Shown in pieces: positions 5,400-6,948 of a stretch of DNA of 6,948 bases; the stretch's first letter is position 1, and the number at the start of each line of letters is the position of its first letter. The DNA is taken from positions 1 to 6,948 of the forward strand of contig CAYJBP010000117.1 in assembly GCA_964368605.1 (NCBI GenBank), written 5' to 3'. A program made the position numbers and the translations under genes. This stretch comes from CAYJBP01 sp964368605. Its GTDB lineage: Bacteria; Bacillota; Dehalobacteriia; UBA4068. Under the pieces are notes generated by a model. It was not told the DNA's origin, ran no database searches, and saw only the letters and a program-made list of their open reading frames with translations.

Positions 5400-5436
5400 A
5401 AAAACCTGTGCCTTGCTTTAATGCTGGGCACAGGTT
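5400..5436 (+). repeat. 37-bp exact direct repeat, copy 2
   Basis: This is identical in sequence and orientation to 1479-1515, including the unpaired loop. The two copies differ just outside: here the 3' arm runs on as TTAT, whereas copy 1 continues CAATT. Confidence 0.9.
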
Positions 5437-5438
5437 TT
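5400..5438. terminator. Bidirectional terminator between hcp and the converging regulator gene
   Basis: A 12-bp perfect stem, AAAACCTGTGCC (5401-5412) with GGCACAGGTTTT (5427-5438), encloses a 14-nt loop. It gives a T4 tail on the plus strand (after hcp, stop 5361-5363) and T5 on the minus strand (after the regulator whose stop is 5478-5480). Its convergent setting fits a shared terminator. Confidence 0.88.
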
Positions 5439-5477
5439 ATGCTTAATGCAGGTAGGGCAGCTATTATATTTAAAAAC

Positions 5478-5987
5478 TCAAACTTTTTTGCCTATCAAAA
5501 TTAAACCAATAACTGCCCCAATCAGCCCAATTGGCGCTAATCTTACAAACAGCCACTCCAATGAATGGAAAGCTACTCCTAAAACAGCCGTTTCGGGATT
5601 GCTGTAATCCCAGCCCAAATAAGGGCTTTTCAATATAAATAAGATGATAAAACCTGCTGCTATAACTGCACATAAACCAATCAATAGCCCCTTAATTAAT
5701 TTACGCTTACCGGCGGCTCTTTGCGATAATTGCAAGTTGATTATCTCCAGCTTTTCGGCAATCACCTTTAAATCATCAATTTTGGCTTCGACTATAGGCT
5801 CACCCAACAGGCTGCTTACCGGTGTTGCCAGTTGCTCGGATATCAAAACTAGCATTTGCGAATCGGGCACCGACAAACCTTGCTCCCATTTAGAAATTGT
5901 TTGCCGCACCACATTTAGCTTAATGGCTAGTTCTTCTTGCGAAAGGCCTTTGGCTTTTCTAAGTGCTTTAATATTTTCGTTTAACAT
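5478..5987 (-). CDS. Cro/C1-family HTH regulator with two membrane helices, 169 aa
   Basis: The start is the ATG at 5985-5987, eight bases after AGGAGG (5996-6001). The open frame reaches back to 6062, but those 25 codons hold the promoter and Shine-Dalgarno. Residues 4-60 form a Cro/C1 domain (LSQEELAIKLNVVRQTISKWEQG). Residues 62-96 are a linker with a short amphipathic helix, possibly a coiled coil (DDLKVIAEKLEIINLQL). A first membrane helix spans about 97-119. An outside loop carries YLGWDYSNPETAV. A second helix spans about 147-166, ending in GKKV. Both termini would be cytoplasmic, leaving about 25 residues exposed outside as a possible sensor. The HTH-linker-membrane layout is common in Firmicutes near genes for envelope stress or small membrane proteins. 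Target and signal are unknown. It converges on hcp across a shared terminator and has its own promoter, so it need not belong to the hcp module. Confidence 0.9.
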   Translation of the reverse strand: MLNENIKALRKAKGLSQEELAIKLNVVRQTISKWEQGLSVPDSQMLVLISEQLATPVSSLLGEPIVEAKIDDLKVIAEKLEIINLQLSQRAAGKRKLIKGLLIGLCAVIAAGFIILFILKSPYLGWDYSNPETAVLGVAFHSLEWLFVRLAPIGLIGAVIGLILIGKKV

Positions 5988-6016
5988 TGCCCTAACCTCC
6001 TTTTTAGTATGGGTAT

Positions 6017-6045
6017 ATTGTACAAGAAGCAGGCCGTTGCTGCAA
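6017..6045 (-). promoter_or_regulatory. Promoter of the two-helix Cro/C1 regulator
   Basis: On the minus strand, -35 TTGCAG (6040-6045) and -10 TACAAT (6017-6022) are separated by exactly 17 bp. The predicted start is near 6010, leaving a leader of about 23 nt with the AGGAGG at 5996-6001. This promoter supports the ATG at 5987 as the true start. Confidence 0.65.
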
Positions 6046-6061
6046 GCAATGGATATTAACA

Positions 6062-6101
6062 TTTGGGTTGTTTTGGGTAAATTGACTTGGGTTTTGGGTA
6101 A
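6062..6101. repeat. Cluster of short direct repeats upstream of the regulator promoter
   Basis: TTGGGT occurs four times on the plus strand (6063-6068, 6073-6078, 6087-6092, 6094-6099). The longer form TTTTGGGTAA occurs twice (6071-6080 and 6092-6101), exactly 21 bp apart. On the minus strand the array lies just upstream of the -35, at roughly -52 to -91, so it could be an activator or autoregulatory site. It could also be low-complexity sequence. Confidence 0.45.
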
Positions 6102-6142
6102 TGTGGATAGTTTTAATCAAGCAAAGGGTTTGCACATAATAG

Positions 6143-6415
6143 TTAGTCAACTTTATCCTCAAATTCAATATACTTACCACAATTAGTACAGTATCCAACT
6201 TTCTTTTTTGACCAAAACAGTCCTCTAAAATAGGTTTTGCAGTTAGGGCATCGATTAACATAAATCATTAAAGCTGTAGAAGTAACCAAAATGATAATTG
6301 CTATAATAAAAAATGCAGAAATACTATAAATACTCCCTACAAAAATAAGGATAGAAAATACCAGCAGCAAAATTATAGCGATTCTGTTTATTATAATTCC
6401 TATGTGTTTTATCAT
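6143..6415 (-). CDS. Two-helix membrane protein with C-terminal zinc ribbon, 90 aa
   Basis: I start at the ATG at 6413-6415. The open frame runs up to 6514, but those extra 33 codons overlap the upstream gene and lack a ribosome binding site, while TAGGAT at about 6423-6428 gives a weak one here. Residues about 5-28 and 32-53 are two very hydrophobic helices rich in I and L joined by a tight turn. Residues 54-90 form a probable zinc ribbon, C56-P-N-C59 with C76-T-N-C79. The ends are probably cytoplasmic, so the ribbon would face the cytosol. No enzyme motif is seen and the function is unknown. It lies ten bases after the stop of the gene at 6426-6944 and so is the second gene of that transcript. 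No clear terminator follows before the next promoter at 6045. Confidence 0.75.
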   Translation of the reverse strand: MIKHIGIIINRIAIILLLVFSILIFVGSIYSISAFFIIAIIILVTSTALMIYVNRCPNCKTYFRGLFWSKKKVGYCTNCGKYIEFEDKVD

Positions 6416-6425
6416 ATTAATTATC

Positions 6426-6944
6426 CTACTTTCCGGGCTTGCTACCATAGCGCTCAATAATTTTTTGCCGAGTTTGCCCCAGCAATTCGGCATAATCGGG
6501 GTAAAAAATTTCAACTAATTGCTGCTCCAAACTGTTTTCGATTAACCACAGAATTTGGACATAACCATCAGCCGCAGGCAAGTAATCGTCTTTATTAATT
6601 TGGCTGGCTAAATCATATAAAACCAAGGCCTCATCCTGGCTTAAATTAAAGCCAACTTGCTGATTAAGCCAACCATTATATTTATCATAGTCGGGTATGG
6701 CAGCCAAGGCATTTCTAATATCCGCTTCCGAAAAATAGACATTTTTCAAGGCTAAATCTTGAGGATTATCCGCAAAACGAGCACAAAGTTGAGCTAGATT
6801 TTCTAAAGCTAAATGGGTATTATGCAGAAAATTATGTTCTTCCCCATAAAAGTAGCTGCTAAATAAATTGCAAAAATCCCCGGTTGCATAGCGTCCTTGC
6901 TCATATTCACGAATTAGATAAATTATTTTTTGTTCAGGGGTCAT
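6426..6944 (-). CDS. Unrecognised soluble helical protein, 172 aa or longer
   Basis: The frame opens with an ATG at 6942-6944, only four bases from the window edge. The ribosome binding site cannot be seen and an upstream start cannot be excluded, since the next in-frame codon is not a stop. It ends in TAG at 6426-6428. The sequence is acidic, rich in Y, L and Q, with no signal peptide, membrane helix, cysteine cluster or nucleotide-binding motif. It begins MTPEQKIIYLIREYEQGRYATGDFC and later has YFSEADIRNAL. The N-terminal helix pattern loosely recalls colicin-like immunity proteins, but I would not assign that family without a profile search. It forms an operon with the zinc-ribbon membrane protein (gap 10 bp). 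AT-rich codon use matches the hcp neighbourhood, so the gene looks native. Confidence 0.8.
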   Translation of the reverse strand: MTPEQKIIYLIREYEQGRYATGDFCNLFSSYFYGEEHNFLHNTHLALENLAQLCARFADNPQDLALKNVYFSEADIRNALAAIPDYDKYNGWLNQQVGFNLSQDEALVLYDLASQINKDDYLPAADGYVQILWLIENSLEQQLVEIFYPDYAELLGQTRQKIIERYGSKPGK

Positions 6945-6948
6945 GATT

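Noticed and set aside
5470..5673. 67-codon minus-strand open frame
   Set aside because: Out-of-frame shadow inside the membrane part of the 5478-5987 regulator gene.
5988..6062. 25-codon N-terminal extension of the 5478-5987 regulator
   Set aside because: The extension covers the promoter (-10 at 6017-6022) and the AGGAGG at 5996-6001, and the HTH starts normally at the internal ATG.
5644..6186. 180-codon plus-strand open frame
   Set aside because: Lies antisense to the well-supported Cro/C1 regulator and its promoter; no ribosome binding site and no family resemblance.
6004..6261. 85-codon minus-strand open frame
   Set aside because: Overlaps the zinc-ribbon gene in another frame and the regulator promoter; no ribosome binding site.
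6416..6514. 33-codon extension of the zinc-ribbon protein
   Set aside because: Lies inside the 6426-6944 coding sequence and lacks a ribosome binding site; the ATG at 6415 directly precedes the first membrane helix.

Overview
The window looks like chromosomal DNA of an anaerobic, low-to-moderate-GC Firmicute, most likely a clostridium. The grounds are the AT-rich codon use, strong AGGAGG-type ribosome binding sites, Cro/C1-type regulators with C-terminal membrane helices, and an oxygen-sensitive iron-sulfur enzyme set (hybrid cluster protein plus a dicluster ferredoxin protein). No rRNA, tRNA, CRISPR array, transposase or replication origin was found. I cannot name the species.

Layout. Positions 1-673 (minus) hold the 5' part of a secreted, GLUG-repeat surface protein. 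It is broken by a one-base frameshift near 128-131 and runs off the left edge. This stretch, and the remnant-like sequence up to about 1005, is visibly richer in GC than the rest. Positions 1005-1570 are AT-rich and hold a small TTG-started membrane or secreted peptide gene (minus, 1140-1307) with its own promoter and terminator, then a strong terminator at 1476-1515. Next, on the minus strand, is a two-gene operon of a membrane-tethered Cro/C1 regulator (1828-2166) and a small acidic lipoprotein (1572-1817).

The core is a divergent nitrosative-stress module: a Crp/Fnr-family regulator (minus, 2337-2993) facing a two-gene plus-strand operon of a 2x[4Fe-4S] ferredoxin-like protein (3078-3743) and hcp (3771-5363). 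The 84-bp gap between them holds a perfect 16-bp palindrome. It is centred at about -41.5 of the predicted operon start and lies inside the regulator's own untranslated leader. This suggests the regulator activates the operon and represses itself. The ferredoxin protein probably feeds electrons to Hcp, which reduces NO and/or hydroxylamine. All eight hybrid-cluster ligands can be placed in Hcp.

After a bidirectional terminator (5400-5438), the right end is read from the minus strand: a second Cro/C1 regulator with two membrane helices (5478-5987), a two-helix membrane protein with a C-terminal zinc ribbon (6143-6415), and an unrecognised 172-residue soluble protein (6426-6944). The terminator hairpin at 1479-1515 and that at 5400-5436 are identical over 37 bases, loop included, and stand as direct repeats on either side of the 3.9-kb lipoprotein/regulator/hcp block.
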